Shown here: one piece after another, positions 7,633 to 15,415 of the stretch
Position numbering within the stretch: position 1 is the first letter of the stretch
How the letters are laid out: each line of letters begins with the position of its first letter
From: Betaproteobacteria bacterium
Lineage (GTDB): Bacteria > Pseudomonadota > Gammaproteobacteria > Burkholderiales > SG8-39
DNA length: 47,067 nt
Direction: 5' to 3'
NCBI GenBank assembly: GCA_009693435.1
Contig: SHXF01000026.1
Span: 1-47,067 of the forward strand
The notes under the pieces: generated by a model
Database searches by the model: none
Seen by the model: the letters and a program-made list of their open reading frames with translations, nothing else
Told to the model about the DNA's origin: nothing
Made by a program: the position numbers and the translations under genes

Positions 7633-9179
7633 TTGCCGACTCCCTGATTGTCCGATGGCGCGGATTCGAGCAGCAACCGCAGTTCGGTCTTCAACACCTT
7701 GCCGTAATTGTTTTTCGGCAGGGATTCGATGAAGCGATATTCCTTGGGCCGCTTGAAGCGGGCGATGTTCTCGATGCAGCAGGCATCGAGTTCGGCGACC
7801 GCGGCGGGCGTGCCCGGGCGGCAGACGACAAAGGCCACCACATCCTCTCCCCATTCGGGATTTGGCCGCCCGACGACGGAGACTTCCGCCACGGCTGGAT
7901 GCCTGAGCAGCGCCTCCTCCACTTCGCGCGGATAAATGTTGGATCCGCCGGAAATGATCACGTCCTTGGAGCGATCCTTGAGGGTGAGAAAACCGTCCGC
8001 GTCCAGCGAGCCGATATCGCCGGTCCAGAGCCAGCCATCCCGCACGGTGTTGCTCGTTGCTTCGGGATTGCGCCAGTAGCTGGTCATCACCACGTCGCCG
8101 CGCACCAGCACTTCGCCCGCTTCCCCGTCCGGCAAGGCCGCGCCGTCGGGGCCCGCGACGCGCACTTCGACCAGCGACTGGGCGATGCCGACCGAGGCGA
8201 TGCGCCGTTCCCAGCGCGGGTGCGTGGAGTCGGCCAGAACGGCGCGCGACAGCGCGGTGATGGTCATGGGCGATTCACCCTGGCCGTAGATCTGCACGAA
8301 GCGATTGCCCATGACCGCGAGCGCGCGCTTGATGTCCTCGAGGTACATGGGACCGCCGCCGTAGACGATGGTCTTGAACCCGTCTGCATCGCTCTGCGCA
8401 CCGGCCATGTGGTCCACCAGGCGCTTGACCATGGTGGGCGCGGCGAACAGTGAAATGTTCTTGAGGCTGCGCGCAAGGCCCGCCAGTTCAGCCGGATCGA
8501 ATCCGCCGGACTCCGGCACGACGTGGCGCGCGCCGCGCAGCATATGCGGAAAATTGTACAAGCCCGCGCCATGCGACAGCGGCGCGGCATACACCATCGA
8601 ATCGTGCTGCGCCACCGCGTCGATGTCGGTGAAGTAGCCGGCCGTCGCCGCCAGGATCATGCGATGCGTTTCCACCACGCCCTTGGGCCGGCCGGTGGTG
8701 CCGGAGGTATAGAACAGCCAGGCTAGGTCCTCGGGCGCGCGGTGTTCCGGCTGCAACGGCGCCGAACCGAGCATCGCCGCATAGTCGGCATCGCGGCAGG
8801 ACAGCACGCGTTTCACCGATTGCGCGCGCGCCAGCAACGGATCGGCGGCCGCATCGTCGGCGACCACCAGCGCCTGCGACGCCGAGTCATCGAGAATGAA
8901 CAGCGCTTCCTTCGGATGGAGTTTGGCGTTGACCGGCACTGCGGCCAGGCCTGCCCACCAGACGGCGTACAGCAATTCCAGATAGGCCGGCGAATTGGCC
9001 ATGTACAAGGCGACACGATCGCCCGGATTCAGCCCGGCGCCGTGGCGCAGGAAACCCGCGATGCGCGCCACCCGATCGGCCAGCGAGCGGTAGTCGCATA
9101 GCAGCCGCTCGCCGATATACAAAGCCGGATTGTTTGGCCAGGCGCGTGCAGCGCGCGCGAGCAGATGGGCGATGTTCAA
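7629..9179 (-). CDS. acyl-CoA synthetase / AMP-dependent ligase
   Basis: A 516-residue class I adenylate-forming enzyme (fatty-acyl, benzoate or cyclohexane-carboxylate type CoA ligase). The P-loop LFYTSGTTGRPKGVV is near residues 165-180. Later motifs are YGQGESPMTI (A5), GWLWTGDIGSLDADGFLTL (A7), KDRSKDVIISGGSNIYPREV (A8) and PKNNYGKVLKTEL, which holds the A10 lysine. All catalytic motifs are present, so it should be active. It is the first gene of the minus-strand set that runs through FAH, DMT, flavoprotein and PaaK-like ligase. Its upstream region holds a 12-bp tandem repeat shared with a divergent MFS gene. The acid activated is unknown. Confidence 0.92.
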   Translation of the reverse strand: MNIAHLLARAARAWPNNPALYIGERLLCDYRSLADRVARIAGFLRHGAGLNPGDRVALYMANSPAYLELLYAVWWAGLAAVPVNAKLHPKEALFILDDSASQALVVADDAAADPLLARAQSVKRVLSCRDADYAAMLGSAPLQPEHRAPEDLAWLFYTSGTTGRPKGVVETHRMILAATAGYFTDIDAVAQHDSMVYAAPLSHGAGLYNFPHMLRGARHVVPESGGFDPAELAGLARSLKNISLFAAPTMVKRLVDHMAGAQSDADGFKTIVYGGGPMYLEDIKRALAVMGNRFVQIYGQGESPMTITALSRAVLADSTHPRWERRIASVGIAQSLVEVRVAGPDGAALPDGEAGEVLVRGDVVMTSYWRNPEATSNTVRDGWLWTGDIGSLDADGFLTLKDRSKDVIISGGSNIYPREVEEALLRHPAVAEVSVVGRPNPEWGEDVVAFVVCRPGTPAAVAELDACCIENIARFKRPKEYRFIESLPKNNYGKVLKTELRLLLESAPSDNQGVGK

Positions 9180-9200
9180 AGTGAGTAATTCACAAGATAG

Positions 9201-9284
9201 GCGACTGCGTGGGCAACTGCGGGGGCAACAGCGTGGGTAACAGCATGGGTATCAGCATGGGTAACAGCATGGGTATCAGCGAAA
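9201..9284. repeat. 12-bp minisatellite, 7 units, in a divergent promoter region
   Basis: Seven head-to-tail 12-base units run from GCGACTGCGTGG through GTAACAGCATGG / GTATCAGCATGG. The last units alternate AAC and ATC versions, which suggests the array grew by duplicating a 24-base pair of units. It lies 22 bases upstream of the CoA-ligase start and about 90-117 bases upstream of the MFS start, so it occupies the shared regulatory region. It does not belong to a plausible protein. Confidence 0.85.
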
Positions 9285-9400
9285 GCAAAACAGTGGGGAG
9301 AAAAGTGGTTAAAAAGATGTTCAAGTAAGCGGATCCGGCAGGCTTCGATGATAATCCTACTCCGCGGTCACGGTTGCCCGCGTATCGGGTACCAGATGAC

Positions 9401-10579
9401 GTGAACACCACACCACACGATGACCTGCGCGTCAGGGTCACCCTGATGCTGATCGCGACACTGACGGTGATGTCCAGCGCCACCATCGCCGCGGCGCTGC
9501 CGCAGATGGCGCGGGTATTCAGCGCCACGCCGAATGCCGAACTGCTGACCAAGCTGGTGCTGACCACGCCGGCGCTGATGATAGTGGTATTCGCGCCACT
9601 CGCCGGCGTCTTTATCGACCGCGTCGGGCGGCTGCGGTTTCTCTACGCCAATATGGTGTTGTACGGCTTCGCCGGCTCGGCAGGCTATGTGCTGGATGAC
9701 CTGCATTACATACTCGCCAGCCGCGCGCTGCTGGGCGTGGCGGTCGCCGGCACGATGACCACCATGAACACGCTCGCCGGGGATTATTTTTCGGGTGAGG
9801 AGCGCGCGCGCTTTGCCGGCATGCAGAGCGCCGCGATGTCCCTGGGTGCGGCGGTGTTCATCGGGCTGGGAGGCCTGGTGGCGGAAATCGACTGGCGCCT
9901 GCCCTTTCTCATCTACCTCGGCGGCTGGCTGGTGCTGATTCCTGTCCTCAAGTACCTGAAAGAGCCGCGGCGCCATGCGCAGCACGCGCCGGGCGCTGCA
10001 ATCTCCGATCCCGTGCCCATGGGCAAGCTGGCGGTGGCCTACGGCCTGTCCTTCCTCGCCATGGTGATGTTCTACATGACGGTGACGCAACTGCCCTTTC
10101 TGATGCGCTCGCTCGGCATTGCTTCCAGCACGCTGGGCGGCATCGTGGTCGCGGTGTCGCAACTTGTCTCCGCCTTCGCCTCCACCTTGTACGCGCGCCT
10201 GCGGGGCCGCAGCAGTTTTGTCAGGGCCTACGCGCTCGGCCTGTTGCTGATGGCGCTTGGCTACGGCGTGATTGCGCTGATTCCCCACTACGCCGCGGTG
10301 CTTGCCGGCGCCGCCATCTCCGGATTTGGCGTCGGCATTATTTTCCCCAATGCTTCGCTGTGGGTGGTGACGCTCGCCCCGCCGCGCATGCGCGGCCGGC
10401 TGACCGGCATGATGTCCGCCTCGCTCAACCTCGGCCAGTTTTCTTCGCCCTTGCTGCTGCATCCGGCGGTGCAATCGGTCGGGCTGGACGGCGCATTTGG
10501 CGTGGCGGCGGTGCTTGCCTGCATGCTGTCGGGGGCGCTTCTGCTGGCGGGGAGAAAACTGGAGCAAGCGCGAGGGTAG
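9401..10579 (+). CDS. MFS transporter
   Basis: Major facilitator superfamily permease with about twelve hydrophobic segments. The loop FIDRVGRLRF between helices 2 and 3 is the family's G-x-x-x-D-R-x-G-R-type motif, and a long central stretch, KYLKEPRRHAQHAPG, forms the cytoplasmic linker between halves. I use GTG 9401 (392 residues); a TTG at 9374 would add nine residues and is the alternative. Neither has a strong ribosome binding site. It is divergent from the CoA-ligase operon across the 12-bp repeat, consistent with uptake of that pathway's substrate. The closest family members are drug or aromatic-acid carriers, but specificity cannot be read. Confidence 0.88.
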   Translation: MNTTPHDDLRVRVTLMLIATLTVMSSATIAAALPQMARVFSATPNAELLTKLVLTTPALMIVVFAPLAGVFIDRVGRLRFLYANMVLYGFAGSAGYVLDDLHYILASRALLGVAVAGTMTTMNTLAGDYFSGEERARFAGMQSAAMSLGAAVFIGLGGLVAEIDWRLPFLIYLGGWLVLIPVLKYLKEPRRHAQHAPGAAISDPVPMGKLAVAYGLSFLAMVMFYMTVTQLPFLMRSLGIASSTLGGIVVAVSQLVSAFASTLYARLRGRSSFVRAYALGLLLMALGYGVIALIPHYAAVLAGAAISGFGVGIIFPNASLWVVTLAPPRMRGRLTGMMSASLNLGQFSSPLLLHPAVQSVGLDGAFGVAAVLACMLSGALLLAGRKLEQARG

Positions 10580-10620
10580 GGCGGCAACGGCCGCTACGTG
10601 GCCTCTTTCACTGCACGCTC

Positions 10621-10640
10621 CACCGGCATTCGCGCCGGTG
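10621..10640. terminator. hairpin between convergent MFS and TPP genes
   Basis: CACCGGC, six-base loop, GCCGGTG: a perfect 7-bp GC-rich stem in the 85-base gap between two convergent genes. It lacks a T-run, so it may be a bidirectional structure rather than a classical intrinsic terminator. Confidence 0.35.
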
Positions 10641-10664
10641 AAATCCCGGTCAGATGATTCCCCG

Positions 10665-11273
10665 CTAGGCCCGCCCGTCCGGCTTGACGCTCCACACCGA
10701 GAGTATCGACTTCTTCTCGGTGCGCTCGACGTGACGGATGAAGCGGAATTTGAGTTCGACTTCCGGCACGTTGAATTCCGGCACGTCGGCGCCGCCGGAT
10801 TCGATCTTCGCGCCGAGCAGGGTGAGCCGGCGCGCGCCGATTGCCTCCGCGGCCTGCTCGGCCATCTCCTGCGGCGTCGCCACCCAGCTGGCGTGCTTGT
10901 AGCCCGCGGCGCTCGCCACGCCGACCAGATCCGCCACGTCCGACGCCGAGGGTTGGCTTCCCGACGCCTCATATACGCCGTTGTCGAACACCACATGCAG
11001 CAGGTTGGGCGGATTCTGTTTGGCTATCGTCGGCAGGCCGCAAAGATTCATCAGAAATGCGCCGTCCGTGTCCAGCGCCACCACCAGCCGGTTCGGTACT
11101 TCGAGCGCAATACCCAGGGCCAGAGAGGAGATCAGGCCAAGGGTGCGGGTGCGGATATTGCCGTCACTCGGACGCAGATGAAACCATTCGCGTCCGGTGT
11201 AGGAAGTGGTCACCACCAGCGCGTCCGGTCCGACCACCGGCGCGAGTGCCTGAAGAAAGGGATAACGGGTCAT
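10665..11273 (-). CDS. TPP-dependent decarboxylase beta subunit (sulfopyruvate/phosphonopyruvate decarboxylase-like)
   Basis: A 202-residue protein corresponding to the C-terminal, pyrophosphate-binding half of TPP decarboxylases. The cofactor motif is VALDTDGAFLMNLCGL, ending some 27 residues later in VVFDNGVYEASG. In most relatives the first triplet is GDG, here TDG. The partner half is the adjacent gene at 11286 (12-base gap), matching the split alpha/beta organisation of ComD/ComE and related enzymes that decarboxylate 3-sulfo- or 3-phosphonopyruvate. Its place behind a TctC receptor and a flavoprotein-ferredoxin pair suggests decarboxylation of a 2-oxo acid inside a degradation route. 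The substrate is inferred from family only. Confidence 0.82.
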   Translation of the reverse strand: MTRYPFLQALAPVVGPDALVVTTSYTGREWFHLRPSDGNIRTRTLGLISSLALGIALEVPNRLVVALDTDGAFLMNLCGLPTIAKQNPPNLLHVVFDNGVYEASGSQPSASDVADLVGVASAAGYKHASWVATPQEMAEQAAEAIGARRLTLLGAKIESGGADVPEFNVPEVELKFRFIRHVERTEKKSILSVWSVKPDGRA

Positions 11274-11285
11274 CGCGGGCCTCGC

Positions 11286-11795
11286 CTACTGGAGCAAAAC
11301 GGGTTTGGTGAGCAGCACCGCCACCGGACGCTGCGAGTCCTCCGCAAGCGTCCAGGCGCCGACGATGGTCGAGCGTATGTCCTCGTGCCGGCGCAGCACC
11401 TCGTAGCGGATCTGCAGGCCGTTCAACACGCCTTCGGTGACGTTGCCCACGGTGGAAAATCCACGATCGCCGAAATCGCCCGCGTAATAAATCAGCAGCA
11501 GGATGGGAATCTGCAGATGCAGCGCGGTGCTGGTGAGCGCATTGCAACTGTTGAGCAGCCCGCCGTTCTGCATGATCATCGCCGGCTTGCCGCCCGCGAG
11601 ATAGGTGCCGGCGCAGATCGCCACGCCCTCCTCCTCCCGGCAAAGCGGCACATGGCGCAACTGCGCGTCCTTGTCCACCAGATCGATCAGTTCGCAGACT
11701 TTGAGTTCGGGCAGGGTCGCGACCATCGTGATTCCCGCTTCCTTGATGGCGGCGTGAATCATCCGCGTGCCTTGCGTGGCAATCAGACTTCCCAT
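11286..11795 (-). CDS. TPP-dependent decarboxylase alpha subunit (sulfopyruvate/phosphonopyruvate decarboxylase-like)
   Basis: The N-terminal half of a split TPP enzyme, 169 residues from ATG 11795, chosen because AAAGGA precedes it and the protein then starts MGSLIATQGTRMIHAAI. An upstream in-frame ATG at 11894 would reach back into the receptor gene. The segment PLCREEEGVAICAGTYLAGG carries the glutamate that activates TPP in this family, followed by MIMQNGGLLNS, almost identical in type to ComD proteins. It lies 37 bases after the TctC gene and 12 bases before the beta subunit on the same strand, so the three are expected to be cotranscribed. Confidence 0.82.
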   Translation of the reverse strand: MGSLIATQGTRMIHAAIKEAGITMVATLPELKVCELIDLVDKDAQLRHVPLCREEEGVAICAGTYLAGGKPAMIMQNGGLLNSCNALTSTALHLQIPILLLIYYAGDFGDRGFSTVGNVTEGVLNGLQIRYEVLRRHEDIRSTIVGAWTLAEDSQRPVAVLLTKPVLLQ

Positions 11796-11832
11796 GTCTT
11801 TCCTTTCGATACGCCGGCGGGGCGGCGGGAAT

Positions 11833-12822
11833 TCACTCGGGCACGATGCCCATGGCCGGAATGAACTTGGCCCATTTCTTCTGGTCGTCGACAATCAGCT
11901 TTGCAAAAGCCGCCGGTGGAAGATAGGTCGCGTCGGTGCCCATTTTCCCCAGGCGATCGCGAAAGCCCGGATTCCTCAGCACCGTATCGAGTTCGCGCGC
12001 GATGCGTTCCACGATGGGCCGGGGCGTGCCCGGCGGCGCGAACAGGCCGAACCAGAACACCACGCTGACTTCGGGCATGCCAAGTTCGGCCGTGGTGGGC
12101 ACATCGGGAATCATCGGGTGCCGTGTCGGCCCCGCCTGGGCGAGCAGGCGCAGACGGCCGCGGTTCGCCGCCGCGGTCGAGATCGCGAGCGACGCCATCT
12201 CGACTTCGCCCGAGATTACATCGGTGACCGCCTGTGCGATCGCCTTGTAGGGCACGTGCACCAGCTTGATCCCGACGTTGATTGCCAGCATTTCGGCGGC
12301 AAGGTGCAGCGACCCGCCGATACCATTGGTGCCATATCTGATTGTGTCGGGTTTCGCCTTGGCCAGAGCCACGAATTCCTTGAGCGATTCGGCCGGAAAT
12401 TTCGCCGTCACCGCATAGGCGCCCCAGGTGCTCACCGCGAGCGCTATCGGCGAGAGGTCGCGAACGGCATCGAAATTCGCTGCGCTCTTGCGCAACACCG
12501 GAAGCATGGTCATGTCCACCGCCCCCCAGAGGATGGTGTAGCCATCGGGCGCAGCGCGCGATACGTACTCGTTGCCGATCTGGGTCATCGCTCCGGCGCG
12601 ATTCTCCACCACCATGGGCTGGCGCAGCAGCTCCGACAACCCCTGCGCGACCATGCGCGAAAGGCCGTCGCTCACACCGCCGGCGCCGGTAGGCGTGATC
12701 ATGCGAATCGGCCGATTCGGGTAATCCTGAGCGAGCGGGGCGCCGCTGGCGAAGATCGCGAGCAACGCAGCCGCGAGGCGCGGGCGAACTCGACGACGTG
12801 ATGCTTTTGGATCTTTGGCCAT
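11833..12822 (-). CDS. tripartite tricarboxylate transporter receptor (TctC/Bug family)
   Basis: A 329-residue Bug-family periplasmic receptor. GGGAGC precedes ATG 12822, and the N-terminus has an unusually basic lead (KDPKASRRRVRPR) before the hydrophobic core and the PLAQ cleavage site. Hallmarks: YPNRPIRMITP, TGAGGVSDGLSR, VENRAGAM and PDGYTILWG. In the mature protein, HVPYKAIAQAVTDVISGEV and IPDVPTTAELGMPE are typical. It lies between the flavoprotein gene and the TPP decarboxylase subunits, so its ligand is probably the substrate of that operon, perhaps a 2-oxo or sulfonated acid (inference). Confidence 0.93.
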   Translation of the reverse strand: MAKDPKASRRRVRPRLAAALLAIFASGAPLAQDYPNRPIRMITPTGAGGVSDGLSRMVAQGLSELLRQPMVVENRAGAMTQIGNEYVSRAAPDGYTILWGAVDMTMLPVLRKSAANFDAVRDLSPIALAVSTWGAYAVTAKFPAESLKEFVALAKAKPDTIRYGTNGIGGSLHLAAEMLAINVGIKLVHVPYKAIAQAVTDVISGEVEMASLAISTAAANRGRLRLLAQAGPTRHPMIPDVPTTAELGMPEVSVVFWFGLFAPPGTPRPIVERIARELDTVLRNPGFRDRLGKMGTDATYLPPAAFAKLIVDDQKKWAKFIPAMGIVPE

Positions 12823-12975
12823 TCTGCTCCCTGGGAAATTCCGAAAATGCGGTTCGTGCCCAAATCATGCCGAGCCCGCTATCGAAACGAGGTTAAAACA
12901 ATCCCCAATCCACCGCAACATCAATCAGCCATAGACGACCCGGAACTGCTTGGGACCGCGCCGCAATAACAACTG

Positions 12976-14688
12976 TTAGGCAGCGCCCTTCACCACTCGC
13001 CGCACCCGGGCATCCGTGCCGCCCGGTGCGCTGATGGGCGTGGGGATGGGCGTCGATTCGAAACGCGGCGTCCCCGCATCATCGCGCACGTCCACCCAGC
13101 ACAGCCAGTTCGCATCGTCGCGAAGTTCGTAGTCCTCGCGGAAATGGCTGAGCCGCGATTCGGTGCGCACCTGCGACGCGCGCAGGATGACATCCGCCGC
13201 AAGCAGCATCGCTTCGGTTTCCTTCAGCCGCACCAGTTCGTGCGTGTGCGGCGCGGCGAGCGCGGCGAATTCGTCGCGAATGGCGGCGAGGCGCGCTATC
13301 GCCGGTGCGAGGCGATCGGCGTGCTTCCACACCGATACGTCGTAGGCGAACATAAGCGACTGCAGGTTGCGCAGCAGCCGGTCGCTCTCGGCCTCGGATG
13401 CCGCATCCAGCGGCGCGTAGCTCTCGGCGCGCAGGGCGTTCACTTCCGCCGCATCGAGCACGGGCACGGCGAGGCGGTCGAGATCTTCGATGGCGCTGCG
13501 CCCGGCGATCCAGCCGGTGCCGATGCACATGCCGATGTGAAAGCCGGCAAAGTGATTGGCGGCGCCCGCCTGCGCCAGCCCCGCCACCAGCAGCCCCGGC
13601 ACGTCCGAGCGGCAATGGCCGTCGGTGCGCACGCCGCCCTTGGTCATCTGGTTCTGCGGGTAGTACGGCGCCTTGTCGAACAGGTCGGTGCCGGTTTCAT
13701 TACCCAGCTTGCGATAGAAATACTCCATCCACTTCACCTTGCTCTTGATGAAATCCCCGCGCACTTCGACGGGCACGCTCGACATGTCCAGATACAGCGG
13801 GTCGTTGCCCTCGTGGCGCTCGAGCGCCATGGCGCGTGCGATGCGCGGCACGTCGGCTTCGTCGCCCCAGGTCGGCTCGTGCTTCAGCATGAAGCGCTCG
13901 CCCTTGGAATTGAGGAAGCGCGCGCCCTCCTGTATGGCGAAGGTGATGCCCTCGAAATAAAAGCGCGGCGTGCTCGGGCGCGTATAGCTGAATTCCATGT
14001 TGCGCAGCCTCGCGCCCGCCTTGTACGCGAGCAGGGTGCCGGTGCCGGTGATGTCGCGCACGAAGCCGGAACGAAAGGTGATGGCGTTGGTGCAGACGAT
14101 GGTGGCGCGCGCCTTGAGCACGTGAAAGTCGCCGCTGCGGCTGTGCACGCCCACCGCACCGGTCACGGCGTCCCCTGGCGCGGCGGCGCGCCGGCCGCGC
14201 ATCAGGCCGGTCACGAAAATGCGGTCGAGGATCTGCACGCCGGCCGCTTCCAGAGCGCGCCGCAGGCGCCAGCACAACTCCATGCCGCCGCCCACGGGGC
14301 CGGTCACGCGCGTGGCATCGAGGCCGCGCGTCGGACGGCGCACATAGCGGCCCGCGGCGTCTTTCGGGAAGGCGAGTTCCAGCGCCTCCAGATCCTTCAA
14401 TCGGTCGTGCGAGGTAGCCAGCACCTCGTGCACCAGCGGCTGATCCGCCATCCAGTCGTTGCCCGCGATGATCTCGCGCGCAATGGCGTCCAGATCGTCT
14501 TGCGGTTCCACCACCACCGTCCATGCGTTGGAAAACGCGGTGTGTCCGGTGCGTCCCACCAGCCAGGTGTCGACGATGGTGACGCGCGTGCCCGGCGGCC
14601 CGTGGCGCTTCGCCGAGAGCGCGGCTAGCAGGCCGCCCGCGCCCGCGCCGATCACCAGCACATCGGTGTCGATCAAGGTCCCGGTCAT
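12976..14688 (-). CDS. FAD-dependent oxidoreductase, fumarate reductase / AprA-like flavoprotein
   Basis: A 570-residue flavoprotein with N-terminal VLVIGAGAGGLLAALSA and an FAD-binding fold shared by fumarate reductase, L-aspartate oxidase and adenylylsulfate reductase alpha subunits. Further features are GRTGHTAFSNAW, ATIVCTNAITFRSGF, and the C-terminal flavin-contact region GLLVAGLAQAGAANHFAGF. A helical C-terminal domain (residues about 410-540) follows, as in AprA/SdhA relatives. The next gene upstream is a 2[4Fe-4S] ferredoxin 15 bases away, so the pair resembles an AprAB-type module in which the ferredoxin passes electrons to or from the flavin. The rest of the operon (flavin reductase, TctC, TPP decarboxylase) argues against sulfate metabolism and for oxidation or reduction of an organic acid. 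Confidence 0.83.
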   Translation of the reverse strand: MTGTLIDTDVLVIGAGAGGLLAALSAKRHGPPGTRVTIVDTWLVGRTGHTAFSNAWTVVVEPQDDLDAIAREIIAGNDWMADQPLVHEVLATSHDRLKDLEALELAFPKDAAGRYVRRPTRGLDATRVTGPVGGGMELCWRLRRALEAAGVQILDRIFVTGLMRGRRAAAPGDAVTGAVGVHSRSGDFHVLKARATIVCTNAITFRSGFVRDITGTGTLLAYKAGARLRNMEFSYTRPSTPRFYFEGITFAIQEGARFLNSKGERFMLKHEPTWGDEADVPRIARAMALERHEGNDPLYLDMSSVPVEVRGDFIKSKVKWMEYFYRKLGNETGTDLFDKAPYYPQNQMTKGGVRTDGHCRSDVPGLLVAGLAQAGAANHFAGFHIGMCIGTGWIAGRSAIEDLDRLAVPVLDAAEVNALRAESYAPLDAASEAESDRLLRNLQSLMFAYDVSVWKHADRLAPAIARLAAIRDEFAALAAPHTHELVRLKETEAMLLAADVILRASQVRTESRLSHFREDYELRDDANWLCWVDVRDDAGTPRFESTPIPTPISAPGGTDARVRRVVKGAA

Positions 14689-14703
14689 GGCAATATTTTT
14701 TCC

Positions 14704-14961
14704 CTACCAGGCGCGCGGCCGGTTCTTGATCACCGGATGCACATCGACGATGCCTTCCGGGCAGAAAATCTCGCAGCTGAAACAGGTGATGCAGTGTTCG
14801 CGAAACCGTATCACCGGCAGCAGCTTGTGCTCGGTGAGTCCGGGGATTCCGGGGACACCGGATGCGGGCGCGGCATCTTCCATGTGAATCACGTCCGCCG
14901 GGCAGACGATGTCGCACAGCCCGCAGCCGGTGCAGCGCGACAGGTCGATGGACTCGATCAC
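14704..14961 (-). CDS. 2[4Fe-4S] ferredoxin
   Basis: An 85-residue iron-sulfur protein with two complete binding motifs: C10-x2-C13-x2-C16-x3-C20-P (CTGCGLCDIVCP) and C57-x2-C60-x2-C63-x3-C67-P (CITCFSCEIFCP). Such proteins carry electrons at low potential. The 36-residue spacing between motifs is longer than in clostridial ferredoxins and resembles the small subunit partners of AprA-like flavoproteins. It lies 15 bases before the flavoprotein gene, and its start overlaps the stop of the flavin reductase-like gene (14961/14958), so all three should be translated together. Confidence 0.92.
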   Translation of the reverse strand: MIESIDLSRCTGCGLCDIVCPADVIHMEDAAPASGVPGIPGLTEHKLLPVIRFREHCITCFSCEIFCPEGIVDVHPVIKNRPRAW

Positions 14962-15302
14962 CGGCGCGCCTCGCGCACCGGCGCCTTCACCACGCTGCCG
15001 GTGCTGACCGCATAGCCGGACATCTTGCCGTCCTTCACCTCGGTGGGCTTGAAGAAAGCATAGGCCATGTCCTTGCCGCTTTTGGGGATGACGTTCAGCA
15101 CGAACTCTCCGGCCTCGTCGACCATGGCGTGCGAACCCGAGTCCGCCTTGACGCCGACCACCAGCAGGGGCGGGGTGAATGAAGCCTGCGTCACCCAGTT
15201 GATCGTCGCTGCGCTGGAACGCCCGTCTTTGGCGGTGGCAGTGAGCACGAACAGCCCATAGGGAATCATGCGCAGCGCGGTCTTCTTGGCATCCTGATCC
15301 AT
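14958..15302 (-). CDS. flavin reductase-like protein, short at the C-terminus
   Basis: A 114-residue protein matching the N-terminal two thirds of the flavin reductase (Flavin_Reduct, FMN-binding split barrel) family: LRMIPYGLFVLTATAKDGRS, then INWVTQASFTPPLLVVGVK and GEFVLNVI. Family members run about 160-190 residues and continue after a segment like GYAVSTGSVVKAPV; here the protein stops eight residues past that segment (REARR). The final strands of the barrel are therefore missing. The stop overlaps the ferredoxin start as ATGA, so the short form has settled into a coupled operon rather than lying loose. It might be a working FMN-binding subunit or a decayed gene. Confidence 0.72.
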   Translation of the reverse strand: MDQDAKKTALRMIPYGLFVLTATAKDGRSSAATINWVTQASFTPPLLVVGVKADSGSHAMVDEAGEFVLNVIPKSGKDMAYAFFKPTEVKDGKMSGYAVSTGSVVKAPVREARR

Positions 15303-15415
15303 GGGTCTCTCTCCTTGTCTTGCTAGGACACCGCTATTTTAGCGCGTGAAGCGCCGCGCCACCTTCGGCTGCGGAATCGTTAAACTCCGGTTCGTCCAAC
15401 AAGGGGATCCATCGC

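Noticed and set aside
12976..14961. True adenylylsulfate reductase (AprAB)
   Set aside because: The fold and ferredoxin pairing are similar, but no sulfate-metabolism gene is nearby and the operon holds a solute receptor and a TPP decarboxylase.
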